This document shows positions 48,201 through 58,962 of a DNA stretch of 61,527 bases, one piece after another. The stretch comes from Gracilaria vermiculophylla. Its lineage: Eukaryota; Rhodophyta; Florideophyceae; Gracilariales; Gracilariaceae. Numbering within the stretch: the stretch's first letter is position 1; each line of letters begins with the position of its first letter. The stretch is from contig JAHNZQ020000308.1 of NCBI GenBank assembly GCA_019155205.2, positions 4,724,940 through 4,786,466 on the forward strand. Direction: 5' to 3'. The notes beneath the pieces are model-generated. The model did not search any database. It saw only the letters and a list, made by a program, of their open reading frames with translations, and was not told the origin of the DNA. Position numbers and translations under genes: made by a program.

Positions 48201-48795
48201 ACAAAGAACTCTTTCGGGAGAAACGTCGTGATGTATACGATGCTGTTTGCTTCGCTGAACGATCGCTAGCCTTTAACACCCGTCGTAAACGGTGCAACGA
48301 AGTAGCGTCCACCATAGCAACTGCATCGTTTTTGGGCGACAGGTAAAATTTCTCTTGTTTGAATCCCATATAGGCTCCCAGTTCGTCTGGCCAAAGCCTT
48401 CGAATTTCCTCTAGGGTACACTGGGGTATCTGAATGCAATATCTTTTTCCTATAATTCCAAAACGTTCATAAGTGTACGTCTTATAAGCTCTTTTGCGCG
48501 CCTCGTTGTTGTTTACGTAACCTCCAGCGGTAAGTGGATATTCCGAAGCAATCTTCTCCACGACACATGGGCCAAATTGCATCCAGTAACACGGAATGCC
48601 TCCGCATTTGTTCCGAATGAAATCTTCGTTATGTGCGGTTATGGCAGGAATTCCATACTGATCTACCTTCAAAGCGTCTACGCCTTTGTTCTTTGTGCCG
48701 TTTGATGCGAAGATTTTGCTGCAACACTTTCTGAGCCGGTCTCTTTTGGCGATGTAGCTTGCTGGTCCAAAACAGTAGTTGGTGTTGTTTTCTAT
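48199..48795 (-). pseudogene. Accessory gene with P2X7-ballast-like domain inside piggyBac
   Basis: The minus strand is open for about 198 codons from 48,795 without a convincing ATG. Its C-terminal half reads NNNEARKRAYKTYTYERFG, then RYCIQIPQCTLEEIRRLWPD and GAYMGFK. That matches the end of the P2X7 receptor cytoplasmic (ballast) domain family as I remember it: R-x-AYR-x-Y, I-P-x-C-x(4)-IR-x-x-(F/W)P, G-x-Y-x-GF. Upstream are more Cys (LRKCCSKIF, NKCGGIPCYW), consistent with a zinc-binding module. There is no membrane segment, so it is not a receptor. It probably started upstream of the stop at 48,798 and is truncated. Role in the element unknown. Confidence 0.5.
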
Positions 48796-49145
48796 TCATC
48801 GTAAAAGGTATTTTTGATCACGTTCATTGCAGCAGGAATGTGGGTGAAAGATGGTGCGGCAATCTTCACGGATGGGGTTTGAATAGCAGCCAAGGACAGC
48901 AAAGTTGAATGTGAACCTTGGCGAGCATTATGAAAAGCTTACGAAGTTACAGCGGAGGAGAGAGGGTGCGCCTTGTTGTTCAGAGGTAGGCTTAGCTTAC
49001 CAAGCGGCAGCAGAGGCGGGCGTAAGGACTGGCGTACTTTCGGAGCGCTGGTGGAAGGTGCTTGCTGGTGCAATTTGTATTGTGCACTCCTGTACATGTA
49101 CTCCGCAACACTGACCCACAAGTGTGATTTTTTCATTGGCTTGTT

Positions 49146-49191
49146 CTTATGTCTACAATTGCGGACATAAGAAATTTCAGGTTCAAAAGGG
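49146..49191 (-). repeat. piggyBac right end with palindromic motif
   Basis: Contains the palindrome with two mismatches, then the 15-bp terminal repeat and TTAA. Confidence 0.85.
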
Positions 49192-49737
49192 TTAACTGTA
49201 TCGTTTTTCTGACATATTTCAAAGATGTTTTTGCTTCATCTATACTCAGCCAGAATCTCTCTGCCTACCACGTTTGTACTACATCCATCATCTTTCTATC
49301 ATTTCATACTGCGTTCATTCATGGTAACACTTTGTACAAGTAAAGGATCTTCGGATATGAGTCTTTTCGTGAGGATGTTGCCATCACGGCTGCTAATCAT
49401 GGCATTTGAATCTGTAGTGGAGATACTCGGCACATTAAGGCCCTTTTCTCTTCTCAACGACTTCACTTCTTCCTTTGGAGAAATCAACGCGCTCTCCAAG
49501 CGGCTGATCATACTGTATTCGTGTCCAACCTGAGTATTAAGTATTTATTTAGTTGGTTTATTCAGTTTTTCTGAGGATGTAAGTCATTATCAGGAGTCCA
49601 GTTCATTTCGGTGATGTTCCCCTGAACATTTTTCTGCTTCTGCTGGTTCTTTTCACTTGTGTGTCTTCACGGACGGCATCCAGGCTTATGACAAAGAAAA
49701 CAGGCATTGTTTTTCAAATCTCTCATTTGCTCAGCAC

Positions 49738-50379
49738 TCATTTCTCGCTGAATTTTTGCCTATGGACATTCTCGATCTCCATTGGAACTCCTCCAATCCA
49801 AAAACCTCTATTGAATCCGAATCCGCGGTTAGAAAAGAGTCCTGCACGATAAAATTCTCCGTCGACGTCTAGCACCATATTCGTTGCTTCTTCAAACATT
49901 GTTGGACTGGCTTTGCAAGCTTTCAGGAGAAAATGAGACTTCAGTCCTTTGGTTCTTCTAACCAATTTCTTGGAATCACTAATTCTTGGAATGTTGATCC
50001 CAATATTTTGAAAATCGTACAAATAAATAGGTACAATGGGTTTCTGATGTAGCTTATAGATTCTGTCTCGTGCTCTTACAATACTGCCTTTGGGCACAAA
50101 CTCGGTCTCGAAACAGAGTTTAAAGGCTTCCCAAGTAGGAGTAACATATTTTTCCCATACCAGCGTAAACCCCCACTTCGCAGCGGTACACGTCATATAA
50201 ATTGACTCGGAGTTGACTGCAGTACGTGCTACTATGTCAACATCTTGCCGGATTTGAACGAGACAAAGATATTTCTCAACAAAGAGTAACCATACACGAA
50301 CAAGTAAGGTATCATGGCGGCGGCCAAACATATCGGGCTTCGATGGTCTCATTAAAGACATATTAAACTGTTTTTCCAC
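49738..50379 (-). pseudogene. gag (capsid) of the old Ty3/gypsy element
   Basis: 213 open codons on the minus strand. The capsid signature is present: WEAFKLCFETEFVPKG, then RARDRIYKLHQKPIVPIYLYDFQNI, matching W..F...F...........L..L.Q...V..Y...F of Retrotrans_gag. A Gly/Phe/Arg stretch follows (AGLFSNRGFGFNRGF) where a zinc knuckle might be expected, but no CCHC remains. It lies between the 5' LTR and the piggyBac-interrupted pol, which confirms the order of the element. Confidence 0.75.
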
Positions 50380-51208
50380 TTCTTAAAAATCTTCTTCTTT
50401 TTGATTTTTTCAGCATCCGTAATGAAGGTCTTTTGGCTTAAGGTATATCCTCTTGGCCGGAAGTGTTTTAATATCCAATATTTTTGACAATACTGGGCAC
50501 TAGGCAAGTACTGCTGAGCAGCCTTTTCAGGATATCTCCACCAGTTTACCAACAATCACAGGGTGTGATGCAGTCACTAAATGCCTTCACGGTGTCCTCG
50601 TCTTAATAAACTGCTTAACGAGTCGACCATTAGATATAGTGTACAGCCCGTTGAGAAAATCCAGAAAAGTTTACCTCGTCCAAGGCTTGACTGTGCTTTG
50701 CTCAAAAGCGTTACTCGAAACCCGTGCCCAGCAGGTCTGACGTAGCTAACAGCCAACAACGCAGAAGGTTTGCAGAAGATACTTGGCTTTACAGCAGTTA
50801 CACCTGGTCGGTTAGCCGTGTTCGGTAATCTTCCGCCTTTCCCTGCACCCGATATCCACGAGCAAGCCCCAGCACTCTGCAAGGGGGGCTTCAAAACCCA
50901 ACAGGCAGTAGCTGTAACACCAGTACTATGTCGATGGTTACCTGGCTCTCCTGTCTACAGTTTAACCTACTCTTACCACTCTACACAGAGATGACAAATC
51001 AGCACAGTTCATTTCCAATAAAGTTTTTGATTAAAACAAGACATTTTTCAATGAAACTAGTGTCTTTTTTACAAACATCACAGATCGCAATCAAGACCAG
51101 AATCCCGAAAAACCACGATATTTTTAGAAAACTACAATTCAAAATATTCCACGTTCATATCGGCGGTTTTCATCTTCAATCCGGCGGCCGCAGCGTCCGC
51201 AACGGTAG

Positions 51209-51219
51209 CGACGCTACCA
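51209..51219 (-). other. Primer binding site candidate
   Basis: Directly after the 5' LTR on the minus strand comes CTGGTAGCGTCGCTACC, with the TGG expected to pair with a tRNA CCA end. It is also self-complementary. The tRNA is not identified. Confidence 0.5.
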
Positions 51220-51220
51220 G

Positions 51221-51480
51221 TGAAATGAATAAGAGTACGTGAACGGTGGGTTGAATATAACTTTACTGGAGTTTTTCCGATGCCTCTGTTAATCAAGGGC
51301 ACCACGCCTCTGTATAGACTTTAGATTCTCCCCCTTGGAAAAATCTGAAACAAAGTTGTAAGTGGTCTAGTACAGAAAGCTAAGCTAAAAATCTTCCAGA
51401 CACTTCTAGAGACATCGATCAACTAATTTTTGACATCAAACTAAATAAATAAAGTGTAACTTTCAAACAGTTCGTCACAC
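51221..51480 (-). repeat. 5' LTR of the old Ty3/gypsy element
   Basis: Pairs with 42,342-42,600. Same orientation, about the same length (259-260), TG..CA ends. Confidence 0.8.
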
Positions 51481-52439
51481 AAGGCCTTTTCGGTAAGCAC
51501 TATAGACTCCAATATCCTCAAAAATGCTTTCAGAAATCATTTTATAAACGTCTGCATATCTTATGAAAAACGTAAGATGCTTTTTCACCAAGATAGTGCC
51601 GCAGTTTAGTAGTCAACAATAATAAGAAAACGATATTTATGAACTATAAATTAATGCAATGCTCTTAATTACCCCCTACGTTCATTTCAACCCCTTTCAG
51701 AATAAATAAGATGTACTAATTGGAATGATGTATGTCCATAGGAGGCCCTTCTGAACACATCTTGATTAAAACAGAAGTATTGGAAATAGCGCGAGAACTA
51801 TGAATATTTTAAGTATATGACGTTGGAGAAACGCGATGCAAAAGCGTTAGACTAGAATTATTAAGTACAACGAAACAAAAAGCAATTAATGAAGAAGGCA
51901 TAATGAAGTTTGAAAGTGAAATCTCTTATGATTTTGGAACGGTTGTATATCTAAACTTCTTCAAAACTGATTTCGGTAGCAGTACAGTACTAAACACGAT
52001 TATTTGCATCAAAATACAAGGTGTCACATACTTTTGAAACTGACTATATACAGTATACGGCATCATTTCTACTATAACGTTTAATTCTAAACCTTTTCTA
52101 TCCCAAACCAAAAAAACTTCGGATCATGTCTTTCTATAGAACCTTTTAGAAGCTTGCAGGTCCTTTTAATAATAAACTTTGTTCTAGAAGCCTTTACTTG
52201 CTTCAATAACAAGCATTGATCCAGCTGAGAGTCAAATCATGATGTGAAAGCGCAGAAGCAGATGATATTGTTAGTAGATGTTCTTGAAACGACATAATTG
52301 CCCTGCGCATTTCCAGCTCTCCCTCCCTATTCGAAAAACAGATGGATTATGTAGCTTGGAGGAGGATTTTTACTGACTCGACTATTCCGGCATCAATTAC
52401 GTGTATCACGTTTGGTGTATGGGTCACTACATGGGCTTG
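51481..52439. other. Low-GC spacer between elements
   Basis: About 960 bases with no coding sequence recognised. Confidence 0.5.
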
Positions 52440-52443
52440 CTAG

Positions 52444-55294
52444 TGTCTATTGTACCGACGTCCTCATATGAGGCCAAAAGGTCTCATATGAGGCCAATCT
52501 TAAACCAAAATTTTCACACCTTTTTTTCCCGATTCTCACCGAGAGCATATGTATAGGTCCGCGTATGAGTGTAGAAGAGCAGAAAACCCAAACTTGCTAA
52601 AAATTGCGCAAGCGCTTGACCCTACGAGCAGAAGCATATCCGCCACCCGAATCCAGACCTCAATAATGACCCACCCTACTGATGCTCGCCTTATTCCTGG
52701 AAATGACGTTCATTGTCGTGCGTCACTGATCACGTCTGCCAGTGAGTAAGAGATTATATGGATCCTCCTGGAAGACTAAAAAACGTTCAGGCACGGTTAT
52801 TGAGATCATTTTGTCCGAACTCAATGGCCGTCGTCAGAGATCGGTCACGGCTGATTGGAATGTCCAAGCCCGTGTCATGCGCGTGACGATAAAACTTGAC
52901 AATTTCAAAGCAGGAATCGCTCCGGGATTCATAGAAGTCAATTTGAGTGTAAATGAAAAGGAGACGCCTATTCAAGCTATAAACGACGTTGACACAGCTC
53001 CAGTGACATCGGCGACCGTAAAAACCGGGGAAAACGACAGCATCGAGATTGAAGGAGATTCTACCGCTCATGGCCGCACATGGAAAGTTGAAGATGTTTT
53101 CTACCCGCTAAATGGCCCGGTACCGTCTAAGACTTGGAAGGTGATTGGTCAAACAGGCGATGTGCTCACACATGGAAATGTTCCGCGAGACTTCTCTCCG
53201 TATGAATTTTTGATGTACACGTTCCCTTTCATACACCTCTCCGTCATTTTCAGACTGACAAACAGCCACCTCGAAGAATCGGGATGTCGATATGTCACAA
53301 GTGGAGAAATCGTAAAGCTTTCGGAGTGTTGGTCATGATGACCAAATTCAAAATTGGAAATAAAAGAGACTTGTGGAGGACAACGTCACTGACGAAGTAT
53401 GGACCCGTGGCAAACTTCGGACGTTTTATGTCACGTGCAAGGTTTGACAAAATTTCAAGTTCCATAAGATTCAGCTCTCTATCAGAGTGCTCTGACGAGC
53501 TTGGGGCACTATCAAGATGGTCAGTTGTCAGTAGGTTTGTTGATGCCATCAACCAGCACCGGGCTCGAAATGTCACTCCATCAGAACACATTTGCGTCAA
53601 CGAGAGCATGTCCCGCTGGTATGGACTTGGTTGGTAGTGGATTGAAATTGGACAGCCGCATTACGTGGCTTTGGATAGCAGACCTGAAAATGGATGCGAG
53701 ATTCGAACTGCCGCTTTTGAACAAAGTGGTATGATGTTGAGGCTCGAAATCGTTGGTGGGGCGGTCAACTCTCGCGGTCTTGATTTTGAGGATGAATTCA
53801 GTGCTTCGGCAGCGGCTACCTTGCGTCTTGGAAATACGTGGTGGCGCACGGACAGAGTTGTATGTGGAGATTCTTGGTTTGCATTGGTGTCGACAGCTCA
53901 AGCTTTGATGCGGTGCAGAACACGGTTTATTGGCGTTTTGAAGGGGGGAACAAGTCTGTTTTTGATGGTATATCTGGCAGGATTGGAGTTGACTTCTCGT
54001 GGAGTCCATGTCAGCATGGTCAGCAACAAAGATGGGAAATGTATGAAGTTACTCGCTCTACTTTGGATGGATTGGCAGAGAAGATACTTCATTTGTTTAT
54101 GCTCGGTCATATCTCTTGGTGAGCCTCTCGAGCGAAACAGGTGGAGGAAGGAAGGTGACGTAACGAGGACGGTACAGTAACATGTAAACATTCCGCAGGT
54201 TGCCGAAACGTACTACAAAACTTGTGGTCAAATTGACAGACACAACAGAAACAGGCAGAATTCGCTCGACTTAGAGAAATACCTCGAGGTGAAAACTTGG
54301 TCGCTCAGAGTCAACACTACTCTTCTTCCTGTTTGCATTGTTGACGCCTGGCTTCTTTACAAACACTCATGAGACGAGAGGCTTGCTGTTGGATTGATTG
54401 ACAAAATTTTTGACAGCGCTGGAGTGAGGACAAACATTGTTGACCAGCCGAGAGACGAGCGCATTCAGGAAGGTCTAAGCGGAATTGGTCTACACTTCTG
54501 TCTGACTAATAAGAAGCGCAAATTGAGCAACGGTTCGATATCAAAAGCTAAATATCAAGGACGTTGTCGTATCTGCATAGATTCAAAGTCTAAGTTTGTT
54601 AGCTCGGGTTTTCGGGATGCGCGTGTTGACAGTTTGTATGTTGGCTATCCTGGAATGGGTCGTCAGTGCTATCGTAACCATCTGTAATCTAGGCACAACA
54701 TCTCGGACTTTTAAAATCATAGAAGTATATCGCCACGCATGTGTCTTTCAACTGACATTTTTTTTTGGTCACCTTAGTTCGCACATAAAATAAAAGTTGA
54801 ACGGTGCCTCCTACCAGATAACCTGCGTCTTCCGACATGCATTATTGCTACTAATCTGTTTCGTAATTCCCCTTTATAAGATGTTTCTGTATACTCCCTT
54901 ATGTTTGAGTGGACGTCAAAAGACGCACTGGAGACAGTAGTTTATCGAACAGGTCGAGTTCCAATTATGGAATTTTCGAGTTTCCTATAGAACCTCAACT
55001 GTGTTGAACCTGCGCATATATAGCTTCGCAATACAGCCGTCTAACAATTAGACCACGCTTGCTTGCCGATGTTGAAGTAGTTCCACGTTGTATTTAAAGC
55101 CTGGTCGTTTAGGTGAAAAAGATGATCGGCACGAAGGAGCACAAGTGTGTTTCAACTGTACCGTATTTTGAGTCATGTAGACGGGCCAAGAAGCAAAACA
55201 TACTAAAATTTACCGTTACCTATCTTATTTCTCTTTAGCCTCATATGAGGACAAGCCCGGCCTGATATGAGGACGGAGGCCTGGAAGATAGACA
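52444..55294 (+). mobile_element. Second piggyBac-type DNA transposon, CTAG borders
   Basis: The ends are CTAGTGTCTAT at 52,440 and its complement ending 55,298, so CTAG sits at both borders and may be a 4-base target duplication. CTCATATGAG palindromes lie just inside both ends (two on each side, some imperfect). A decayed piggyBac-domain transposase fills the middle. TTAA is not present at the borders, unusual for the family. Confidence 0.75.
52742..54687 (+). pseudogene. Decayed piggyBac-domain transposase of the second element
   Basis: Pieces in order: an N-terminal part (52,742-53,338) with a shift near its end; then KYGPVANFGRFMSRARFDKI, RWSVVSRFVDAINQHR and TPSEHICVNESMSRWYGLG (53,380-53,634), where the usual Asp-Glu-Ser has become Asn-Glu-Ser; a TAG at 53,635; then PHYVALDSRPENGCEI, VVCGDSWFALVSTAQ with the second Asp, and LLWMDWQRRYFI. 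After another stop the frame resumes with VAETYYKTCGQIDRHNRQN and VNTTLLPVCIVDAWLLY. A C-terminal finger (GRCRICID ... CYRNHL) ends it. It closely follows the piggyBac family seen in oomycetes and algae. Confidence 0.88.
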
Positions 55295-55298
55295 CTAG

Positions 55299-56735
55299 AC
55301 TACACAACGGAGTTTTTTCCATTTGATGCAAAAAGAGGATACTGGAAAGTATCTCTTCGTACATAGAACCTTAAAAATACTACTTTTATTTGTCATCAAT
55401 TTTTGTACTGCTTTCCGCATTTGGAATGGGCCTGAAACCTTCAAAAACACATACGCAATCTACCAGATCTTTTTTAGTAGAAGTGCTTCCTTTATTACTT
55501 TAACGTCATAATCGCTTTGTCTACATTAGCAGCCTTGATAAACATTTCAAATATATTTGGATGCTACGGTCAACTCTCTGCAATGCCAGAGTAACATTCA
55601 AGTTGAGAAAGCACCAATTTTTAATGAATTGGATCCGATATCTGGTGTACCTCAGACGCCCCGGAAGGTTACTGATCAAAGATGCCTACTTCAAGTTCTT
55701 GGAAAAGGCCTGAGTCCGACAAAGCAGACTGACCCATGCTTTTTCTTTGCCCTGTGCAGTTTCTACACATTTTATATTCCTCGGTTTTCGGGTATCACAT
55801 GACTTCTATACAAGTTGTTTAAGAAGAGCAAACAACGATTCTTCGAAATCAATTCTTTCTTATCAAATGAAGCCTTATAAAACTCTTCGCGATGCCAATT
55901 CTATAGCATCTTTTTCGGGTTTGGCAACGAAAGGGATAGGGTTTTACCAGGGACACGAAGACAAGCAAAAGTCAGTTCGGATGTGTCTTGTTTTAAAAAT
56001 CCCCAAACTAGAGCGCTACATCATTGTCGTCTGATCAAGATCTTACATGGTAATTTATGAGCGCATCGACTACGTGTCGTAAAATAATTAGGCCTTGCCA
56101 TTTGAGTAAATAATCTCGTCAAAGACAACAAGAACGGAAGATCAGTGTTTGTACTCCATTATATTCCGCGGACATGCTGGGTGGATAGCAAGGATTTCTA
56201 TTCTGTAAATTGGTACGCGCGCAATGGAATGGTGATGCACTTATCTCTGTTTCGGCTGAAACGGATGGGCACCTCGTCTAATATGATACTTTTACTCTAC
56301 AGACTATTGTATTATGCTCAATGTGCGTTATTGGTATGGCGATGGGATGCGCATTTGCATTTGATCCTGTGTTAAGGGAATTACTGGAACCTACGGAATG
56401 CAGCGAGGCAACGGCTTGATCCTTCCGCGCCCATTTCTTAACCCGACGTCCTTGTCCACTAGACGCCTATGGCCCTATCGAATTTGATTTGCTATTTGTT
56501 ACTTCGCGAAGAAGCAACGATCGGGTACACCCTATAAAAGAAATCTCTTGCCCGTCACCGACCAATTTTCGGGACGAGGTAGACGTCAGGGGGTGTGCCC
56601 ATTCTATTTTACCGCGTGCACACATCATTAGCACTCGCTTAATTCGCGATCATTGCCTACGCTTCAGCATGTAGACCATGGCAATCGTCATCGAAGCGCT
56701 TTGATCTGAAAGGGTAAGCGTTTGGGTGTCTCTTT
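55299..56735. other. Low-GC spacer between elements
   Basis: About 1.4 kb. No domain recognised. Moderate-length open stretches around 55,560-56,030 and 56,145-56,375 look non-coding. Confidence 0.45.
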
Positions 56736-58313
56736 GTGCTGAGGATGAGTGCGGCAAGCAATTATGGCAACGTGTCTGTCGTGACACCGCCGACGCTTAA
56801 GTTTGTTGACCAGCCGGCTCTGATCAAATTAGAAACTGAATGCACTGCCAACAAAGGTAAAGTTGACGACGTGAGAAAAGAACGTGATGAAGAGAACCAG
56901 ATACAACAAGACTTGAATAAAGACTGCGTTGAAGCTTCTATCTTGCATGCACTCTGCATCATGGGTGAAATCCAAGGTGCCAATTGCATCGAAGAGGCTA
57001 CGGCCGACGCTGTCCAGGCATGGTTCAATGCGATGTCAACTGACGCTCCGATGGATTTGTCCGAGTGCATCGATGCAGCAATGTTTGCTGAATCCTATGA
57101 AGCAAACAAAGACGATCCTGCCGGAGGGGGGACGAATTTTGTTGTCAGGATTATCACGGCTTTGGATCGAAATGACGCCGCAGAGGCCCTAAAAGACAAG
57201 AATTTTGCTAAGCACTTCATCGACCGTGTGATAAAGAAGTTCAACGACCCTGTCTTGCAAAAACGTATCCAAATGCACCACCGTGGATGCACAAAGAACC
57301 AGCATGCCGACATCAAGTTCTTTAAAAACGAGGTTGGCGTGCTGGCACTGGACCTGTAGTTGACTGAGACGGTACGCCTGCGCGTCGGCAAATCTAGGAG
57401 CTCTCATGGTCCCAAGGATACGAGTTTGCGACGCAGTGAAGACCATAAATACACCGGTGTTACCCTAAGCAAGACGTTTCCTGCGCGAAAGCGCAAGAGC
57501 GACGCTTGAACTGACGACTGTCTCAACCCTGATTGTGACGGAAAGTGCCCGCTTAAGAATTGTCCAGATACCAGCGAAAAGCGGAAAAAGAAACTCCTCG
57601 ACGATCATTACAAGAAAAAGGATACCAAACAAGCGAAGCAGGTGGCAACCATTACTTCTTCGTACTCACTTGTGCCGGACGCCGAAGGAGTTCGCTTCAG
57701 AAGTGCGTTTGAGGACGTTGTTTTTGACACAGCTCTTGGAGGCTCGGGTTCCGGTTTCAATGCGATAGCCAAATCATATTTCAAAAACGTGAAGGAAGCG
57801 AAGCCGTCAGTTTCGGGGCAGTACCTTAAGGAACCTCACGCGCTGGTGGGCGCGTTCAAGACCGAAAAGGACTTCTGTTTGGCTTCTGCAAAGGTTTCGC
57901 TCACCATCACGATCTACCTTCCGGGCTTTAATGTACCAGTTAATGTACCAGCTAGCGTACGCGGCGTTGAGTTACTCATTTTACACAACAGTACGGACGA
58001 GAGTCTCTTCGGTCGACCTTTACTGAAGGCAATCGGTTTGGACCTCAACGGAACATCTCTTCCGCGTCCATCCGCTCATGAACACCCAGCACATTAACTA
58101 TTTCGATAAAGAGAGGTTCAAGCTTGCTACTGCAGCCTACCATGGCCTATCGTATATGGCAGCCGACGATTTACCCATTGAATTACCCCAGTGCCTCACT
58201 GTTGGTATCCAAAAGGACTCTGATGAGTCCATGACGAAAGCATTCCATGCCGTTGTCGCTGAAGGTCAGAAGAAAGGAATCTCCAAAAATGGGGTGTGGC
58301 GCACAACAAATAT
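56736..58313 (+). pseudogene. gag - zinc knuckle - protease fragment of another retrotransposon
   Basis: One frame from 56,736 to 58,097 with two internal stops (TAG at 57,357 and TGA near 57,507), then a shifted frame to 58,313. The first 207 codons are a helical gag-like protein with a coiled-coil start (ETECTANKGKVDDVRKERDEE). A compact Cys array follows (CLNPDCDGKCPLKNC, C-x4-C-x3-C-x5-C), a variant zinc knuckle, then a basic Lys stretch. Next comes a retropepsin-like end: GVELLILHNSTDESLFGRPLLKAIGLDL, where the usual LLGRPLL motif is easy to see. The sequence is cut abruptly by the LTR at 58,314, so the pol is missing. Confidence 0.65.
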
Positions 58314-58862
58314 TGTGGTACTGTCAGCCCTCCTGTCGAGGTAGTAAAGCACAACGTCCGTTAGGAGTTTTTGTTGACTTCAAAGGCGCGTATTCCTAAA
58401 GGTGTGCTCCGGTATCCGCTGTCGCAAGCCGGGGGAATTCTGAAAGGGATCCGCAAACACTAAGCGGAGGGGGAGGTTCACTGGGCGGACAATGCTCCTA
58501 CGGGCGCTGCTACGATGCGGCTTGGGGATCGGCGGCTTAGAAACCTGCGTAGATAGACAAGAGACTCCAAACGGAAAACGTAGAAGAAGACTAAAGGGTG
58601 CTTGTCTTTACTTCCCCAGAGGTAGAGCTCAACCGGCAGCTTAAATATCTAGCCGGGAGCCCGCCTCGGCAGGTCGCACTACTGTGCTAATTACCTGCAT
58701 AAAATATCTAAAATAAATAATAAATTCTACCATACCTGAAAGATACTGTAGCGCACGCGGGCGAGATTATGCACCACGTGGCCCAGCCAGTAAATTACGA
58801 ATCCTCCTTAGGAATATTATACCTTAAGACCAAACCACCATATTTCCGTAGGAGCCACTGCA
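58314..58862 (-). repeat. LTR copy C, inverted relative to copies A and B
   Basis: The left edge TGTGGTACTGTCAGC and most of the 549 bases match copies A and B in reverse. The right edge is GCCACTGCA; the last ~10 bases differ from A and B. It lies just after the 3' end of the minus-strand pol, where a 3' LTR should be. Confidence 0.8.
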
Positions 58863-58962
58863 TCCTTGAGGCGAAAAAGAGAACTCCAGGTGGGGGATAG
58901 ACGGCGAAGACGAAAAACATCTCCGTTTTGGGGCCCCCTCTCCCTTTCCTAAACGGAAGCGC

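Larger units (their letters stand above)
45934..49191 (+). mobile_element. piggyBac DNA transposon nested in the Ty3/gypsy element
   Basis: 3,258 bases, flanked by TTAA on both sides (45,930-45,933 and 49,192-49,195), the piggyBac target duplication. The ends are inverted: CCCTTTTGAACCTGA at the left and its complement at the right. A 26-bp palindrome with half-site CTTATGTCTACAA occurs next to the left end (45,952), again at 46,051, and once near the right end (49,146). It carries a decayed transposase on + and an accessory gene on -. Confidence 0.93.
42342..51480 (-). mobile_element. Old full-length Ty3/gypsy retrotransposon, split by a piggyBac
   Basis: Read on the minus strand: 5' LTR (51,480-51,221), a PBS beginning TGGTAGCG right after it, gag (50,379-49,738), protease, reverse transcriptase, RNase H and integrase (to 42,864), a purine tract (GGAGAGAGGAGTGG) at 42,616-42,601, and the 3' LTR (42,600-42,342). 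The LTRs differ at roughly a quarter of positions by eye, so the insertion is old. The coding parts carry many stops and shifts. A TTAA-flanked piggyBac interrupts the protease region. Without it the element is about 5.9 kb. Confidence 0.85.

Noticed and set aside
50577..50894. 105-codon minus-strand open stretch between the 5' LTR and gag of the old Ty3 element
   Set aside because: No gag or leader-protein features; likely leader sequence or a small unrelated insertion.
55010..55090. tRNA-like A and B boxes on the minus strand (TGGTCTAATTG ... GGTTCAACAC) with correct 45-base spacing
   Set aside because: The D-arm pairs, but the anticodon and T stems do not, and there is no acceptor stem. 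It may be a chance match or a very decayed tRNA-derived repeat; not a tRNA gene.
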